Shown here one piece after another: positions 62,560 through 64,000 of a stretch of DNA of 64,000 bases. The DNA comes from an uncultured Hydrogenophaga sp. (GTDB taxonomy: Bacteria > Pseudomonadota > Gammaproteobacteria > Burkholderiales > Burkholderiaceae_C). Positions within the stretch are counted from its first letter, which is position 1; each line of letters begins with the position of its first letter. Both the position numbers and the translations under genes were made by a program. The DNA is taken from the NCBI RefSeq assembly GCF_958439165.1, contig NZ_OY288130.1, forward strand, positions 37,302 through 101,301, written 5' to 3'. The notes under the pieces were generated by a model. That model ran no database searches, was not told the origin of the DNA, and saw nothing but the letters and a program-made list of their open reading frames with translations.

Positions 62560-62754
62560 ATGGACCACGTCTTTCAAGTGCAGGGCATGACCTGCGGCCA
62601 TTGCGAAAAGGCGGTGCAGCAAGCCATCCGCCAGATCGACCCGGCCGCACAGGTACAGATCGACCGCAGCCAGGGCCGCGTGGCCGTCAGCAGCGAAGTC
62701 GCTGCCGACACCCTCAAGACCGCCATCCGCGAAGAGGGCTACGCGGTCGCCTGA
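62560..62754 (+). CDS. copZ: Copper chaperone, CopZ-like heavy-metal domain
   Basis: This 64-residue protein is a single ferredoxin-like HMA domain. The metal site is GMTCGHC near residue 8, with histidine in place of the more usual Ala/Ser. The end GYAVA is typical. It is thought to hand Cu(I) to CopA, encoded divergently. The ATG at 62560 has CAGGAG 6-10 bases upstream; an earlier in-frame ATG adds an unmatched leader. Confidence 0.92.
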   Translation: MDHVFQVQGMTCGHCEKAVQQAIRQIDPAAQVQIDRSQGRVAVSSEVAADTLKTAIREEGYAVA

Positions 62755-62861
62755 ACCGGGCGGCCTGACCGGGCGGCTTTACCCCGCCGCAACCCGCCGG
62801 CCATGCGGTCTTCATGGCTGGTCACCAGACTGGCGTTCCTTCCCATCCACCGGAGAACGCC

Positions 62862-63467
62862 ATGTCCCGCACCCCCAAGTCCCCCGCCTTCCGTTCGACC
62901 GCCCTGGTCGCCGTGCTCGCGGCTGCCCTTGCTTCGACCAGTCTGCTGTCGGTGGCCCAGACCGCGCCCGCTGCGTCATCGGCCCCGCAGGCAGCCCCCA
63001 CGGGCGCTGCCGTCGCCGCAAAGCAGCGGCAGGCCGGCCCAGGCGAACGCCATGCCCGCATGGCCGAGCGCCATCAGCAACGCCTCGACCAGCTCAAGAC
63101 CCGGCTTCAGCTGACGCAGCAGCAAGAGTCGGCATGGCTGGCCTTCGTGGCCCGCACCGCTCCCCGGAGCCATGGTCAGCCGCGCGCCGAGCGCAGTGAT
63201 CGGCCCGATTTCGCCAGCATGACCACGCCGCAGCGGATCGAACGCATGAAGGCCTGGCAGGCCGAACGGCAAGCCCGTCAGCAGCAGCGCATGGAAGCGG
63301 CCCTGTCGTTCTACCAGGTACTGACGCCCGCGCAGCAGCAGGTATTCGACCAGTCCACCGTACCTGGTTTCATGCGGGCCGGCATGAAAGGCCATGGACA
63401 CGGTCACGACCGCGGCCATCACGAACATCACCACCGCCAGGACAGCCAGCCGGCCCCCAAAAGTTGA
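62862..63467 (+). CDS. Periplasmic Spy/CpxP-like protein with a histidine-rich tail
   Basis: This 201-residue protein has a signal peptide (VAVLAAALASTSLLSVAQ near residues 13-30) and two LTxxQ motifs (LQLTQQQESAW near 80 and VLTPAQQQVF near 155), the mark of the Spy/CpxP group of periplasmic chaperones. The C-terminal tail GHGHGHDRGHHEHHHR is very rich in His, suited to bind copper, nickel or zinc. It follows copZ by 107 bp. The start at 62862 has GGAG upstream. Confidence 0.85.
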   Translation: MSRTPKSPAFRSTALVAVLAAALASTSLLSVAQTAPAASSAPQAAPTGAAVAAKQRQAGPGERHARMAERHQQRLDQLKTRLQLTQQQESAWLAFVARTAPRSHGQPRAERSDRPDFASMTTPQRIERMKAWQAERQARQQQRMEAALSFYQVLTPAQQQVFDQSTVPGFMRAGMKGHGHGHDRGHHEHHHRQDSQPAPKS

Positions 63468-63469
63468 TC

Positions 63470-63686
63470 CCTGTATTCCTTCTATAGTCTTATTTCTTTA
63501 ATTCGTAGTCGTAGTAGAGGGCGCCTGTCTGTGTGGACAAGCGCCCTTTTCCTTTGTGGAACAACGACTTGGCTCATCCATAACCCTGTGTGGAGGCGCG
63601 CCGGAAGACAGCAGCGGATTGGGGATAACCCACGACTTGTCCCCAGTCATGTGGATAACTTGATACTTGTTGAAAACTTATTCACA
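63470..63686. other. Putative chromosomal replication origin (DnaA-box cluster)
   Basis: This noncoding 300-bp gap holds an AT-rich stretch (63470-63505), then TAG-type triplets (TAG TCG TAG TAG at 63506-63517), then a short GC cluster (AGGGCGCC) and DnaA-box-like 9-mers: TGTGGACAA (63532-63540), TGGGGATAA (63620-63628), TGTGGATAA (63650-63658, perfect) and TTATTCACA (63678-63686). This order matches the basal unwinding layout: AT-rich, DnaA-trio, GC cluster, box. AGGGCGC (63518) and GCGCCCT (63541) followed by TTTT also form a terminator-like hairpin around the first box. No gene is seen in 63468-63768. Confidence 0.72.
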
Positions 63687-63768
63687 GCTTTGTGCCGGCC
63701 GCCGACTTGCGCGCCGATTAAGATCACGGGCTTCGGCCCAGCCGGTTCAACACTGTTCAATTTCTTCC

Positions 63769-64000
63769 ATGTCACTGGCCCTCGCCGGCCAAGCGCCGGC
63801 CACGTTCGAGATCAAGAGTGCCCACCTGTCGCTGGTGGCCCTGTTGCTCAAATCGACCGACCTGAACCACCTGGCCGCCGAACTCGAGCAGCGGTTCGGC
63901 GACATGCCCGGTTTTTTCGAGGGTGATGCCACCCTGATCGATCTGCAGGCCATCCCGACCGAGACCGCAGCGACCGCCATCGACTTTGCTGCCCTGCAGG
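63769..64000 (+). CDS. minC: Septum-site determining protein MinC, N-terminal part
   Basis: The frame opens MSLALAGQAPATFEIKSAHL and runs to the window edge (77 codons seen). SLVALLLKSTDLNHLAAELE and FFEGDATLIDL are the MinC N-terminal domain, which blocks FtsZ ring assembly. minD and minE are expected next. The start has no clear ribosome site. It lies 82 bp to the right of the last DnaA-like box. Confidence 0.9.
   Translation, partial: MSLALAGQAPATFEIKSAHLSLVALLLKSTDLNHLAAELEQRFGDMPGFFEGDATLIDLQAIPTETAATAIDFAALQ

Noticed and set aside
63518..63550. A plain Rho-independent terminator after the Spy-like gene as the sole explanation of the hairpin
   Set aside because: The stem encloses a DnaA-box-like word and adjoins triplets and further boxes, so an origin role explains more of the sequence, although a terminating effect is possible.

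Overview
The window is high-GC bacterial chromosome of the Burkholderiales type, probably Comamonadaceae-like. The evidence is a mnmG-rsmG-lysE-parA-hydrolase-parB gene order, Bug-type solute receptors, ArgP-like and MocR regulators, and protein sequence that is beta-proteobacterial throughout. Coding density is high and genes are short-spaced. I saw no rRNA, tRNA, CRISPR array or insertion sequence.

Region 1 (1-15.7 kb) is ordinary metabolism. It holds a LysR regulator beside a cut-off gene, a metallophosphoesterase, a UspA protein, a TetR regulator opposite a fasciclin protein, an ArgP-like regulator opposite a DadA-type amino-acid dehydrogenase, a flavin reductase, an EamA exporter, a Bug receptor, acetoacetyl-CoA synthetase, a uracil permease, a cobalamin adenosyltransferase and a D-lactate-dehydrogenase-like flavoprotein. 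The acetoacetyl-CoA synthetase carries a palindromic repeat inserted in frame.

Region 2 (15.7-22 kb) is origin-proximal housekeeping: parB, hydrolase, parA, lysE-like, rsmG and mnmG, all on the minus strand. It has four parS-like sites. It also has three copies of a long hairpin element whose core is conserved while its stem arms are unrelated in sequence but remain self-complementary.

Region 3 (22-33 kb) holds small redox and membrane genes (a yceJ-yceI-type cluster), a class II aldolase, the first half of a putrescine/GABA pathway (glutamine-synthetase-like ligase, GabT/PuuE, PuuC), and a membrane histidine kinase whose 3' end overlaps a hotdog thioesterase gene.

Region 4 (33.3-43.4 kb) is a contact-dependent inhibition locus: cdiB, a 2126-residue cdiA with a C-terminal EndoU-type RNase domain, and an immunity gene. 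Two degenerate orphan toxin/immunity cassettes follow, in visibly more AT-rich DNA.

Region 5 (43.4-56 kb) is the second half of polyamine use: speB-puuB, a MocR-type regulator, and puuD-puuA-spuC-potF-potG-potH-potI ending at a strong terminator. With region 3 it gives a complete uptake plus gamma-glutamyl-putrescine route to GABA and on to succinate semialdehyde.

Region 6 (56-64 kb) holds an AsmA-like protein, an MFS carrier, a class III aminotransferase, a copper module (copA, copZ, a histidine-rich Spy-like protein), then a DnaA-box cluster with the layout of a bacterial replication origin, followed by the start of minC. The mainly minus-strand genes to its left and the parS cluster 43-46 kb away fit an oriC at this edge.
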